Below, one piece after another: positions 43,972-55,556 of a stretch of 64,000 nucleotides of DNA; the first letter of the stretch is position 1, and every line of letters starts with the position of its first letter. A program made the translations under genes and the position numbers. This DNA comes from Pestalotiopsis fici W106-1 (taxonomy: Eukaryota > Ascomycota > Sordariomycetes > Amphisphaeriales > Sporocadaceae), in assembly GCF_000516985.1 (NCBI RefSeq), contig NW_006917092.1, positions 5,089,924 through 5,153,923 on the forward strand, given 5' to 3'. Below the pieces are notes generated by a model, which did not search any database, had not been told where the DNA came from, and worked only from the letters and a program-made list of their open reading frames with translations.

Positions 43972-46435
43972 ATGAAGAAGCCGCAAATGTACCGGCCGAG
44001 CTGGCTTCGGGCCATGGGCTCGGCATCCTCTTCACGGCAGGATAGCTTCTGGAGTACCGCCCCTAGAGGGACTCTTGGCACGAAACGTCGGCATAGCCTA
44101 CAATCCCAGCAGCTCCCACTGATTATGATGATGGTGCTCTTCTTCTTCTCCAGTCTATCGTATGCCCAGAGAGATCCCGTAAACAACTTTTGTAGGAGAT
44201 TCGGCCATCAGTCTGCTGTCATTGACCGGAAGCTATACATTGATGGCGGTTTCATCAATTATAGTCCGTTGGAGGACGATCCAACCAACTACACAAGTGA
44301 GTATACTAAAACCGCGCGGCCATTTTCATGTCTAAATCTCGCCAAAATTTCGTGTCTGCCTTTTATCAAGAGCACCACTGACTGAGACATTTTAGACACT
44401 TTCCTGTCTTACAATGACCTTGACGAGATTGCAGCGGGTGGTATGCCCCAACTGTACAGCAACCTGTCCAAGAACGCGACCATTCCTAGCGTAAACGGCG
44501 GCGTCCTGTGGGCAGATACCGTCAACAAGTACCTATTTCTGTACGGGGGCGAATCCACCGTGTCACCTCCGACAGAAATATCCTTGTACTCTTATGATAC
44601 CCTCAACAACTACTGGACCAGTCTCAACGTTCCCCAAAGTCTCGCCAGCGCGTCATATGGCGCTGGCGTCTCTGTATCCGAGATTGGCCAGGCGTACTAT
44701 TATGGAGGGTGGCAGAGCAATGCGAGTAGCCCAGGGTGGACGGGAGGACGGGCGGCGACCACGGGGCTGATTCACTACGACATGGACGCCCAGCGCATGG
44801 ACAACATGACTGGGCCGGACAATACTGGTAGAGCCGAGGGCTCCATGGTCTACCTTCCCGTGAGTGACGGAGGAATGTTGATATACTTTGGCGGGAGCCA
44901 GGATCCAGGGAACGGCAGCGTCCTCGGGCAGCCCATGGACGAGATTTTCATCTTTGACATTGCCAGTTCTCGGTGGTACACGCAAACGGCCAGCGGTGAT
45001 GTCCCGGGCATGAGAGCCAGATTTTGCTCTGGTGTGACGTGGGCGGACGACCAGAGCAGCTATAATGTGTATGGATTCGAGCCCAGCTGACATGTGATCC
45101 GTGAAAAAATTACTTACATGGATATAGTTATCTCTACGGCGGTCTCGGTATGCCAAACTATACCTCGGGGTACGACGATGTGTATATCCTGTCCATGCCG
45201 TCCTTTACCTGGATCAAAATGTATCCAAACAACACGGCAGAGCAGTACCCACACCACTCGTTGACGTGCAATGTCATCGATGGAGCCCAGATGATCATTA
45301 CTGGTGGTGAATTTCCACTCGACAATACGTCGTGCGATGCTCCGACCCAATTTGGCGCCCATGGACTTGACATGGGCGAACAGAATGCTGATAGAAGCCC
45401 GGTAAGCCTCCAAGTTTTCTCTCCACCTTGATGACTATCATGGGCGAACTCACCAATACTGTCTTTGAATATCCACTTTTACTCTCAGGAAAGACAGAAT
45501 CAGAATACTAAATGTCTGCACAGTGGTTCTTATATCGACCGAATATCACGAGTTATGTTGTACCCGATGTCATCAGTAATGTGATTGGCGGTAATGCCCA
45601 GGGGGCAGCCACCAAAACCTCACCCGTCGACGGCTTTGACGAGATCGACCTCAAAGTCCTCATGGCGAGGAAATACACGGCCCCGGCACGTTCGCCAACG
45701 CGCAACGTGTCGACGGCCACGGTGACGGTACCGCCTGCCGCCCCCTCTCACTCGTCCTCCCTTTCCAGGGGGGCCATTGCGGGTATCGCCGTGGGCTCTG
45801 CGGTCGGAGCCCTCGCCGTCCTCGCGGGCATATGGCTGTGCTGCCGCCGCCGGCGAGACATGATGCGGGACCGCCAGTCCACGGGCGGCATGTCGACGGT
45901 GCCCGCGCTGCAGCATCACCACGCCCACACGAACTCGGGCGACGGCAGCCTCTGGAGTCCCGTGTCGAGCCACCAACACTCGCCCTACGGCACCACGAGC
46001 AGCCCCGTGTTTGCGCACCCGCAGCACTTTCCTCCCACGGCCTACATCCCCGACCACCCCGTGGAGATGCCGGGGAACCTGCACGACTCTGGCGCGAGTG
46101 AAATGTATGACAATAGCAGCGCCCAGCGGCACTCCAAGATTGCGTCCGTCGGTGACCAAAGTCCCATCGGCGGCGGCGGCGGCGTCGCGAGCCCGTACCC
46201 ACCTCCGCTCAGCATTCCCGGCGGCACGGATGCAGTCAAGCACGGCGGGGTCGCGAGGAGCTGGCCCACGAGTCCCGTGGGGGGCGATATGGATCAGGTA
46301 TCGCCGCTGCGACCGAGCGTCTATGCCGGCGGCGGGTATGGACCCCAGGAGCTAAGTTCCGAGACGACGCCCGTGTCGCCGCGGAGTGCGACCAAGGGCG
46401 GCCATACTCATGAGACGTTCTATCACGCCTCATGA
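43972..46435 (+). CDS. Kelch-repeat ectodomain protein with one membrane span
   Basis: Predicted surface or secretory-pathway protein with a beta-propeller of kelch repeats outside and a disordered tail inside. Exons are 43972-44296, 44396-45068, 45128-45401 and 45524-46435; about 727 residues. A hydrophobic stretch LPLIMMMVLFFFSSLSYAQ (about 47-65) would act as signal peptide despite a long polar leader. Kelch blades show paired Gly-Gly turns (FLYGGE, YYYGGW, IYFGGS, YLYGGLG across the second splice, MIITGGE) and many N-glycosylation sequons. PVDGFDEIDLKVLMARKY precedes a Ser/Thr stalk, then a single span GAIAGIAVGSAVGALAVLAGIW (about 507-528), a CCRRRRD stop-transfer and a His/Ser/Pro-rich cytosolic tail. 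Such fungal proteins are widespread but their ligand is unknown. Confidence 0.85.
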
Positions 46436-47449
46436 TGAAAGGGGCGAATGCACTGATCCATGATCAAAAGTTGTAGTTGTAGTAGTAGTAGTATATATTG
46501 GTGATGGCGTATGAGTGGAATGACGAGGAACAATGGGTCAGGGACACACTGACAGGAAGTGGAAGTAGTTTAATAGTGGAATTACTGGGGGATTGGGATT
46601 GTCCTTTATACCATTTGGTTTAGTCTGATTTTATTCTCTATCGATCTATAGGAGGCGTTATTGGGAAATTGACGGTGGATATCAATACCTCAAATATATC
46701 TCTGTCGCAACTATTTGACCACGTCCACACCATATTTACACTTGTTAATAAAGGATACTAAAGCATCATGAATTAGCACTTCTCACTGAACAAATTATTG
46801 TAAAAGGGAGCACATTGTACAAGTACTCAGGGTGGTCGACGGCTATAAATATTGCAACCTTGGCTTTTCCTCATTTTAATAGTCAGCTTTACACCACTTA
46901 TAGTTTATATGGATTATAATCAACGTAAATATAGCGCATTATATATTGTTCACCTTATAATTGCAACGTGGCTCCCTACCGGTCCACGTCACTGGATGTC
47001 ACCATTATAACCCGTCCTGTACGTGCATAGAGTCCGGTTTATAACCTTTAACTCTGTCATCAACCTCCGGTCAACTGTCAGGGTCCTTGCCTAGGTACTC
47101 GGGTGGATATTACACATTTATCCAGGTTGATATATCGGTAGACGTAGGTAATATCAGAGTTATTGGATACGTATGCAGGTTCAAGGTGCATGGCGGTGCA
47201 AGGCTCCTTGTTTGCACAGCCTCACTTGTTAGTCCTGCCTATCGTGCCATGTACTCACAAGTGCAACCAACCAGCGGTAGCCAAGAGGCAGAATGGACAA
47301 GGCATCTATCTACCCCGCAGTGAGTTGGGACAAACTACATAGGACATGAGCCAGACGCTTTTCGCTTTGGAAATCTCCCTGTCTGCCATTGCAATCCTTG
47401 TGCGCCCTATTGGGCGGCTCCAATCACCATTGTGCAACGAATTGCAGCA
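46436..47449. other. AT-rich intergenic region before the HET gene
   Basis: About 1 kb. A (GTA)n tract sits at about 46471-46494, and 46.6-47.05 kb is strikingly AT-rich compared with the rest. No terminal repeats or coding remnants were recognised. Confidence 0.5.
46471..46494. repeat. GTA trinucleotide microsatellite
   Basis: TTGTAGTTGTAGTAGTAGTA-type tract in the 3' flank of the kelch gene. Confidence 0.7.
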
Positions 47450-49660
47450 ATGGCTCTTGAGTATGAACCACTCGAGCCATCTCTGCGAGAGATCCGACTG
47501 CTCACTCTATTGCCGGCATCCAACACATCAGACGACGCAGTTTCCGCTAATCTGCAGAAATTTTCGCTAAACAGACAACTGATTTTTAAAGCGCTTTCCT
47601 ATGTCTGGGGTGACGAGAATGATACAAAGCCAATCAAGGTCAATGGCAAGACGGTGCCAATTACAAGAAATCTGGAAGCAGCGCTTCGACAATTGCGGCG
47701 CTCCGAACCCCTGGTGCTATGGGTAGATGCCTTGTGTATCGACCAGAAAAACACAAAAGAAAAAGGGTTTCAGCTTCCCTTGATGTGCGAGTTATATACA
47801 CGATCACAACAAGTGATCATCTGGCTCGGTGAGGGAAATCGATATATCGAAGCATTGTTTCAGTGGGCCAATTCCACAAGAGCATCGGAAGCGGCCAGTA
47901 TTGAAACTCCTCCGTCAGCTATCCCGCCTGCACAGAATGAAAGCGCAATGGCATGGATTGGTTATATCGACCTTTTCCTGCTACCATATTGGAATCGCAT
48001 GTGGACATATCAGGAGATGGTCCTGCCAGACAATGACCCTGTTTGTGTCTATGGTAGTCACAGCAGCCCACTTTCGGTAATCACCGCACCTGAACTCTTT
48101 TCAGAATTGGTACGAATGACCGATCCGCATTCCATCTTTACTGAGCTGGCAACACTAGATCTGTCCCAGTATGAGGATTCCATTCGCCAAAAGCTACCTT
48201 TTGGCGTGGACGCACCGGTGATTCAGGAAATCGGAGCCGCGATCAAGGTGGCACGTTTACCACTTATTGGCAAAAAGCTCGACAAACTTCACATACTCCT
48301 GCGCTCTACAGTTGGTCGCAAGAGTCACGATCCCCGGGATCGCTTTTATGCCTTGTATGGATTGTGTACGCAAGCGCGATCCCTTTGCCCAGCAGACTAT
48401 GCCGAAAGCAACTGTATCGACAAGGTAGTGGTCATGGCAGCCGTCTTTATTGCGGAATTCGAGCTTAGTCCCTATTTTATGATTGCCGAATTTGGAATGC
48501 GCGCGTCGAGATTCTCTGACCTCATATTGCCATCTTGGGTTCCCGATTTCAACGCAGTACCCAACTTACATACTCAAGAACCGCTATGTGCAGAGAGCCT
48601 ACAAAGGAGGCTGGCAAGCGACCCTAAGCCTGCGAATCGATGCCGAGACTCTGGTATACTCGTCGAAGATCCTGGTATAGGAGGCCTTGAGAAAGACATT
48701 TCCATATCGTTGCCAGCATACCTTCACGAGTTCCAGCGAGAAGTAGAGTATATACTAGAGCGAGTGTCCCCTGGTGAGTTCAGTTCTCTAATATCGAATC
48801 CGCACAATGGTATGTTGGTCATACTTCCTGATTTCGTGTTGAATGGTGAAATGGTGTTAATAAATAGCTTGTCGCCAGCATTAGTTCATGATAACAACAG
48901 TCCAGCAGCACATCAAGTTCTTCAAAGCTATTTAGGTGATATACCCACCTTACAAATAGCTGCTCGCCGTATTGGTGAATGCTGCTTTTCTTTCCCCTTT
49001 GAGCAGAGTCTGCAGGAAAATTCTATCAAGTTGGCTTGCTTTCTCCTCTTGCTGCCCCTCTTGCTACCCTCGTTGGGCTATCCAAACATCGACGGGCTAC
49101 AGATGTTGATCCAAGTCTATGAGCTGCAAGGGTGGCCTGGCACCCAAGACGTGCCTAGTTTGGATGACCTCCAAACGGCATATGAAGCGGTTGTAATGCT
49201 AGCTTCATCGTCAAATATCACTGGCTTCCTATATTTGATCACGGATTTGGTGCAAAAGGGATATGTTCCATTGAAAGAGCAAACGGATAGAGAACGCGTA
49301 TTGCATGTGTATGCAAAATTCATCATTGCCTGTGCTGCTAGGCTTACCGGCTTAAGCTTCTTCGGAGTTGGCGTTGAAGGGACATGCTGTGTAGGCATTG
49401 GGGATGGATTGATTGAAAAGGGAGACCTCCTGGTTGTGCCTATGGACTCGGAAGGCGTGCCACTGGTGCTTCGACGTGACACAGTTGGTGACTCTCACCA
49501 AGCAGAGACTGCCTCTGGGGTTCAACAAGCACACATGGACAAAGGCGGTAGAGTATATTACAAAATGGTTGGACCCGCGTTTATGCATGAATTGGCAAAA
49601 GAAACAGAATTGGTCGCTCGGTTAGCTGAAAGGATAGCAGAGGATTTCTTTATTCGGTAA
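47450..49660 (+). CDS. Heterokaryon-incompatibility (HET) domain protein
   Basis: HET-domain proteins trigger cell death when unlike fungal individuals fuse, or act in related immune-like recognition; the domain is related to TIR. Single exon, 736 residues. Visible HET motifs are ALSYVWGD (about 48-55), LWVDALCIDQ (90-99), QVIIWLGEG (121-129) and RMWTYQEM (183-190). The C-terminal part contains CVGIGDGLIEKGDLLVVPMDSEGVPLVLRR and a VYYKMVGPAFMH segment, the usual closing module of long HET proteins. There is no NACHT, WD40, ankyrin or other sensing domain, and no membrane span. ATG 47450 has a GCAGCA context and starts directly before YEPLEPSLREIRLL. The frame is intact, so this looks like a functional copy. 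Partner locus unknown. Confidence 0.93.
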   Translation: MALEYEPLEPSLREIRLLTLLPASNTSDDAVSANLQKFSLNRQLIFKALSYVWGDENDTKPIKVNGKTVPITRNLEAALRQLRRSEPLVLWVDALCIDQKNTKEKGFQLPLMCELYTRSQQVIIWLGEGNRYIEALFQWANSTRASEAASIETPPSAIPPAQNESAMAWIGYIDLFLLPYWNRMWTYQEMVLPDNDPVCVYGSHSSPLSVITAPELFSELVRMTDPHSIFTELATLDLSQYEDSIRQKLPFGVDAPVIQEIGAAIKVARLPLIGKKLDKLHILLRSTVGRKSHDPRDRFYALYGLCTQARSLCPADYAESNCIDKVVVMAAVFIAEFELSPYFMIAEFGMRASRFSDLILPSWVPDFNAVPNLHTQEPLCAESLQRRLASDPKPANRCRDSGILVEDPGIGGLEKDISISLPAYLHEFQREVEYILERVSPGEFSSLISNPHNGMLVILPDFVLNGEMVLINSLSPALVHDNNSPAAHQVLQSYLGDIPTLQIAARRIGECCFSFPFEQSLQENSIKLACFLLLLPLLLPSLGYPNIDGLQMLIQVYELQGWPGTQDVPSLDDLQTAYEAVVMLASSSNITGFLYLITDLVQKGYVPLKEQTDRERVLHVYAKFIIACAARLTGLSFFGVGVEGTCCVGIGDGLIEKGDLLVVPMDSEGVPLVLRRDTVGDSHQAETASGVQQAHMDKGGRVYYKMVGPAFMHELAKETELVARLAERIAEDFFIR

Positions 49661-50062
49661 ATAAGCTGAAAATGAGTAAATATCTAATATTAATTAGCGT
49701 TCGCTTGTATGAAATATTGTACACGCAGCGAAAAACTGGCAAGAGTTTTGGTAAAGTTATTATCGCATATGCCGGGAAATGTTATTAGTTGAATTCTTTT
49801 TGAAACTTGGTATGATAAAATCATATGGCTCCTCAAATTCGCTGACTTGAAACAATTGTTCATTATGATATCTCATTCATGACTCTTTTCTGTCTTATCC
49901 AAGCCGCAGCACCCGAAGGAATCCTTGAACAGGGCCAACATCAAAATGGCTCTCGGCACCCCATCAAGAGATGAGAGCAAAGAGAGCAAACCTTGGCGAA
50001 CACCTCGTCATCTCCTCCTCTTGCTACCTCCTATTCTCTCCTTCCCGTAGGAACCGGGGGAC
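49661..50062. other. Tail-to-tail intergenic region
   Basis: 402 bases between the HET gene (+) and the 124-residue gene (-). AT-rich, nothing else seen. Confidence 0.55.
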
Positions 50063-50437
50063 CTAAACCTCCCCAGAGTCGGCGGTATTCGCCAAACCAC
50101 CACCACCCCAAAAGACCTTGATGGCCTCGCCAGCCGGGTTGTTAGCCGTCTTGACAAAGACGTCCTGGCCCTGGCGGAGCGCCACGCCGTCCTCGCGCTG
50201 CTGGACGTTGTAGGGCCGCTTGGAGCCCATGATGGCGTACGTGGTGCCGACGAGCTCAAATACGGGTTCATTTGTCCCCGATGAAGAAGAAGAAAATGAG
50301 GAAGACGCTTTGGATCGCTTGAAACATATATCATTCGTCTTGGGTTGGACGCTCCCCTTGGCCGATAGCGAGAGTTGGTGTCGGCTGGTGTCGTAGAAGC
50401 CTGACACCTCGTCGACGGGCATAAGTCCGGTAGACAT
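50063..50437 (-). CDS. Small conserved-looking fungal protein, unknown function
   Basis: 124 residues from ATG 50437 (MSTGLMPVDEVSGFYDTSRH). It looks coding: balanced composition, good start context and alternating beta-type stretches (FELVGTTYAIMGSKRPYNV, REDGVALRQGQDVFVKTA, GEAIKVFWGG). A Ser-rich run interrupts the middle. There is no signal peptide, membrane segment or metal motif. I do not recognise a family. The beta-rich pattern suggests a small compact fold. A T-rich tract lies immediately upstream of the start in the leader. Confidence 0.65.
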   Translation of the reverse strand: MSTGLMPVDEVSGFYDTSRHQLSLSAKGSVQPKTNDICFKRSKASSSFSSSSSGTNEPVFELVGTTYAIMGSKRPYNVQQREDGVALRQGQDVFVKTANNPAGEAIKVFWGGGGLANTADSGEV

Positions 50438-53400
50438 TGTTCTTTGTGTGTGTGTTTTTTTTTAATCCTTCCTTTTCGATTAGGGGATTTTTAGTCGGGC
50501 TCTATTATTGGATGCTAAGGTAGGTAACACTTGTAGGTAATAGCTCAGGTGAGGTTCTGGTTCCGTGTTTCGCTCCGTGAATCATATACCTATCAGGTAA
50601 TCGTAACAGGAAACGCCAGACAAGTGTTTGGTTCCCGGAAGCATTACGTGTATATACTCCATTTTTTACCCTCCTAATTCCATCTCGAAAGAGTCATGCA
50701 ACAACATATAGTGCGATGTCGAACAACTTCACTACGGGAAGGGGGGCCTGATGTGTTATTGGAATGATCTAGACCTTTGAGAGAAAGAGCTGACACCACC
50801 GCCAAACCTGCCCCAAGAAACCATATATTTTTCGTCATGACGACATATTCAGATGCAATATCCACAAAACAAGATGGTGTATCGACCCGAGAGTACGGTC
50901 TGGTTGTCAATATAGACTTTAGGTCTAGTCTAGCTTTTTCTAGCCGGGGCTTGTTCAAAACGGTTGCCATCCTATTGCGATGTCTGTCACTTGGTGTTTT
51001 ACTCTTTCGAGAAAAGTCCATGGGGAAAAAATCAGTCTTGCGGCTCGTCGTGGGCGGCAGGGCTGAAATGTGCTTTGGAAGCTTGAATCGCACTGAGTTT
51101 GACCCGATGCCATTGAAGCTGATCCCTCGATGATTGCGGTAAGTCCCCCCCCCTTCGCGTGGATAAGAAATTTTCGAACCTCAGTCCATCATGAAATCAT
51201 TATTTGCTGTTTTGGATACCCTGAATATGGAAAGAACAGCATTCCGATGGGTTACAGATCAAGCTCGGACATCCTCTGAAGTGCAGTCTGCCTGTTTCAC
51301 GGAGTAGCACGTAGTCACCAAGATGCATTACTGACAATACCTAGATCGGGAGAATCCACGGACAATTACATACTAGAGCCTCACCCAATACGCAACCGAT
51401 ACAAAGCTTGAGTCAATAGCCGGGCCACCCTTTTCAACTACCACGAGTAACTTGTGTGTGGACCATGAGAAGTGTGTCTGGTTTAGACTTTATAGTCCGG
51501 CATTCCTATCCCAGCCAAGCAGACTCTCCCGGATGAGATATCTGACATGTCAGCCCTTCCCTTGGAGACCAAAAAAAAAAAAGAAGAGGGCGGCAAACGA
51601 AAAAAAAAGTCTAAAAAGGTTTAGGCAGTCGCTGCACGATCGCGGCTATTGGTGTGTAGGATAAACAAACCCCTCCAAAGTATCGCAATACGTTGCTCTC
51701 TCATCCGCCAGCTCCGAGGCTGAAGTAACTAATACTAGAATTGTTCTGGCTCGTACCTGTTGCCTCTTATAGTTCCTGACTAGGGCGCGTAACAAGCAAA
51801 AAGGCAAGACGCGTGGCAGGTTTATTCATTGTAATTTTTCCCCCCCCTAATCAATGACGCCCTCCTCAATTATGTTGGAGGCAAATCTGCAAGAAAGACA
51901 GAAATATTGAGCTTACCATGATTTTGTACTTTTGATGACGTGGAAATCACATTCTTTTAAATTTATACACCATGTCTTTAATCCTGCATGACGCCAACAC
52001 AACGTCCAGCCTGTACATTCATCTGTTACCTGCAGGTTTATCTATGTCACCTGCGGAAATAAATCTCGCTATATCCAAGGCCTGGGCGCCATGTGCGGGA
52101 CGTGTGTAGGAAACAGAATTATTACTATTCATGTCTGGTTAAATCGCTTGAGAGGACTTTATGAGTAATAATTCTGTTTCTTCAGATGGACTCGATTGAA
52201 ACTTTGAAAAGTTTTCATGCCTAAAACTCTATAATACCTAGAATCTCTAGTTCTTTATGCATACTCATGCTTTCAGGTACTCGAGCATAAATATTCCCTA
52301 GCTTGAAGCATATCAACGCCAAGTTTTGGTCAATTTGTGGTACATAGGAAAGCTGAGATTTTCAAACCATGGACGTGGTACACACTCTAACACAATTTAC
52401 ATAAATCACTCCAATCATAGAAAAGGACGCGTAGGCAGACGAACACTTGATGCTCTGGAGTAATGGAAGGAAATGGTTGTGTATCAAGAGTCTTGACCTC
52501 GTTCATCCGAGTTCCTGATGTGATTTGCTCAAAGTCACAAGGGCCACAGACTTATTCGGCAACATGTAAATGTCAAGATTTTACTTGATTGTGCCCTCAT
52601 TTGGGAGCAGACTATGCTATGCTATGTGGAGATGATCCCTTTGTTCCTTTGCTGCAGACTGGTTCTGGTAGTATCACTATAAATATAATGAATGCCAATC
52701 CGTGCAAAACTCCTTCCCGCTACCTAATGCGCTAAAGTGGTATAAATGCCGAACAATGAAAATTTTCAATGCATCGTTGTGATGTGAAAAAAGAAAAACA
52801 AAATAGCCTGGTGCGATTGCCAGGATGAAAGTTGTGAAAAGCCAAAATCCCCCAAAAATGCTTTCGATGTGAAAACGCCGATGCTGCCCGCCGTTGGAGT
52901 ATGCATGATGCCCGAAGCCGTGATCCGTATATGCCCCAAAGAAAATCCTAGTCCCGCTGTATCCCATGATGCTTTTGTAATCAAATGAAATGCCCCTCCT
53001 GCTGAATTGCCTTGCAAATGACCCCCATGTGGCACATGGAGAGCACCTTGCATGAAACATGGAAATTGCTGACGACATTCTGGGAGAATCCGTGTCTCTC
53101 CCCAGACCTAGAACAGACGTCGACAACTGTCCTAGGTAACTAGGCTCACCGCAGCGGCGGCAGAACGTCCACCGATTGCCGTTTGCGGAAATAAAGTGAG
53201 ACCTCATGCAAGCCACCGTCGGAGTGTACCCATGCAATTTTGATACAATGGACAAAAAGATGCATGGAAACCCAGGACCCAGATATTTGGTGAACGTGGA
53301 GAAGGGAAAAGGTTGCTGGGTTTTCCTCTGGGGTCCGGGGGGTTATTGATTGACCCCCGCGTCTCGCCCGTTTTTTTGCAATATCGACGATGCAGCCGGT

Positions 53401-53566
53401 AAGCTTGTCGGATATGGAAAACAAGTAGAACGAACAAGACCCCCACACCAAGCGAACCTTTCCCCCCAGGGGAAAAAGTTGATTTAGGTACCGTGGGGTA
53501 GACTGGCTGCAGTTCATGCAGCGGAAATGTTAGAGATCCCTGCCGTTCCGTGATGAAATGTCGCAT
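50438..53566. other. 3.1-kb gene-free region
   Basis: 5' region of the 124-residue gene and 3' region of the Ecl1-like gene. The longest frame (52677-53255, minus) lacks codon or family evidence. It holds the inverted repeat at 52110-52180 and A/C-rich homopolymers near 51.57 and 51.84 kb. Confidence 0.55.
52110..52180. repeat. Perfect 16-bp inverted repeat with 39-nt loop
   Basis: GAAACAGAATTATTAC at 52110-52125 is exactly complementary to GTAATAATTCTGTTTC at 52165-52180. The arms can pair as a hairpin, and the pairing continues imperfectly inward (ATTCATG against ATGA). It lies in a gene-free region. Confidence 0.85.
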
Positions 53567-54514
53567 CTACCGGCCGACCATGGGAGTCACTAGTTCAATG
53601 CTCTTGGGTCGGCTGTAGCCTCCTGGCTTCCTAGACGGCAGTGGGCGGTCTGGTGTCATGCTGGCTGTGGCGTATCCATAAGCGTAGCCAGATGCGCCAT
53701 AACCACTGTCGTATGTCGAGGAATAAAAGTTGACTGGCTTCGTGTAGGAAGTGCTCGGGCTAGTGGTGGACGTCTTGGTGAATGGCCAGAGCGTCGATGT
53801 GCTCGTTGTCGGCGAAGGCGGGCTTGGTGGTCGGATAGACAGAGACCTCAAGGCAGATACCGCGCTCGTGTATTGGGAGCTGGTGGGCGTGGAAGGGGGC
53901 GAAAAGTACGTCGAGCTGGGTCGCGACGGTGAGGCTCGCGGGATAATGTCGCGGGGCTCTGAGTTGCCAGCCGAGTAGAATGGCAGGTTGCTGCCATAGC
54001 TGTCATGGCTCTTGGCCGAAGAGTATTGCGAGGTGATCAAACTTGGGGTCTGGTCATGCTTGCGGCATCTAGTACATGTTAGTAGGAAGTATCTCGACGA
54101 TTGGCATACAGAAACTGTCGACTCACGATTCAGAGCAGTACAAGTGTTTCTCTCCAGAGGGGATGAATTGCTTCTCGCAGGTCATGCTGTAAATACCACA
54201 GTTAGCGAATCATGAGTGCATGGTACAGACGGTGCGAGCAGCGTTACACAGGCCTGCCCTACTTGGTGCGCATATACTCACCAGAACTGAGGAAAGCTCT
54301 CGCGCTCATCTTCCCATCCTCGCTCCTCATCCCATTCCCGTTCCCTGTCTCTGGGATTCTTTCCGAGCTTCTGAACGACAGACGGCGTTGTCCTCCTCGA
54401 CAAGGTCTGAGGCCTCTTTGGTCTGGACAAATCGGAGGCGGTGACAGCCTTGCGAACATCGGTCATGGAAGGGTTGGTCGAGCCGTGGCCGGACTTGCGA
54501 CGTTGGTGGTGCAT
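53567..54514 (-). CDS. Ecl1-like zinc-binding protein (lifespan regulatory family)
   Basis: Belongs to the small fungal family around S. pombe Ecl1/Ecl2/Ecl3, linked to chronological lifespan and starvation or zinc responses. Exons are 54514-54282, 54186-54127 and 54068-53567; about 264 residues. The zinc signature exists only after splicing: exon 1 ends in FPQF plus two bases, giving CMTCEKQFIPSGEKHLYCSES from exon 2 and CRKHD from exon 3, so the four cysteines (CxxC..CxxxC) are divided over three exons. The leader (residues 1-77) is basic then acidic, with EREWDEERGWEDERE. The C-terminal 165 residues are Ser/Thr/Pro/Tyr-rich and disordered, which makes this protein much longer than yeast Ecl1. 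The gene is preceded by an unusually long gene-free region. Confidence 0.83.
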
Positions 54515-54920
54515 TGGGGGCGAATGTGATTGGATCCCTGGGGTGGTGATCCTAGGTGCGATGGTTGAATATGGTTGGTTGAATACCAAGCAAGCAAAGC
54601 AAATCAGGGTCCCTCCAACTCTGGTCTGCAACTGTTTGGGGGGGGTGAGAGGCGGGGGTGTGGCTCTTTTTTACCGCCCGGGTCGATCAGCCAGAGAATT
54701 GAGAATTGGTTCCTAAACAAGAGGGGGGTCTCTTGGTCTTTTTGACCGGGTGCCAGTTGGGTAGTAATCTAACGTGCAAGTCGCTTGACTCGATAGAGAT
54801 AGATATCGATAACCAGTAGCTGGTAGCGGCGAAGCCTTGGCAAGAGATAAGGGGAAAATAGTTTTTTTTTCTCGGTTGTCCTCGGTATATGTTGCAACGA
54901 GCCAAAATGATTGACAGATA

Positions 54921-54946
54921 GTGGTGGTGGTAGTGGTAGTAGTAGT
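54921..54946. repeat. GTG/GTA trinucleotide tract
   Basis: Interrupted GTGGTGGTGG then TAGTGGTAGTAGTAG in the upstream region of the Ecl1-like gene. Confidence 0.7.
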
Positions 54947-55374
54947 CGTTTTTCTGGGGTCCGGCACAAGTCGAGAGTGTCCAGGTTGAATTACCAGCAG
55001 TATAAAGTTGTGGGGGGAAAAGGCACTTGGTTTTGAGAGATTCCAAAACTTATTTTTTTTTTCTGGGGCCTTGTTGACTTATACAATAATGGTTGATGTC
55101 GCGCAAGATGGTAAAAGATTGATTTGATTTTTAGCGGTGCCAATCTCTGACAAAGAAGAATTGCGTGCTCAAGCTTGGAAGAATGATACAAGCCGGTGCC
55201 TGATATGACGGAATGTCCACGGGTTTTGTTGGAAATGGTTCCTCAATTTGGCCCGATTGCGGTGGGTGCAAGTGGCTCTTTAAAAGCTTCTGGACAGCTC
55301 TGTAAGCCAGATCCCCATGCAAAGCCGATTAGGCGGTGGAGTACAGGCGGTCGGCGATGTTGTAGGCAGTTAAA

Positions 55375-55414
55375 GTAGTAGTAGAAGTAGCGGCACCAGT
55401 AGCAGTAGTAGTAG
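55375..55414. repeat. GTA/GCA trinucleotide tract
   Basis: Interrupted AGTAGTAGTAGAAGTAG and CAGTAGCAGTAGTAGTAG. Same repeat class as the tract at 54921. Confidence 0.7.
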
Positions 55415-55533
55415 CCTGTTAGGCAAGTCCAGTGTGACTGCAACCTGGAGGGGAAAAAAAGATGGAACAAATCCAAGTACCGATAGTAGTGTGACAAGTA
55501 ACGTAGTTTGTGCCTTGATCCAGAAGAGGGAAG

Positions 55534-55556
55534 GAGAAGAAGAAGAAGAAAAAGAA
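55534..55556. repeat. GAA trinucleotide tract
   Basis: About five GAA units ending in an A-rich stretch. Confidence 0.65.

Noticed and set aside
52677..53255. 192-codon minus-strand frame downstream of the Ecl1-like gene
   Set aside because: Composition is Phe/His/Ser-rich without a pattern, no splice partners and no family similarity; more likely 3' flank.
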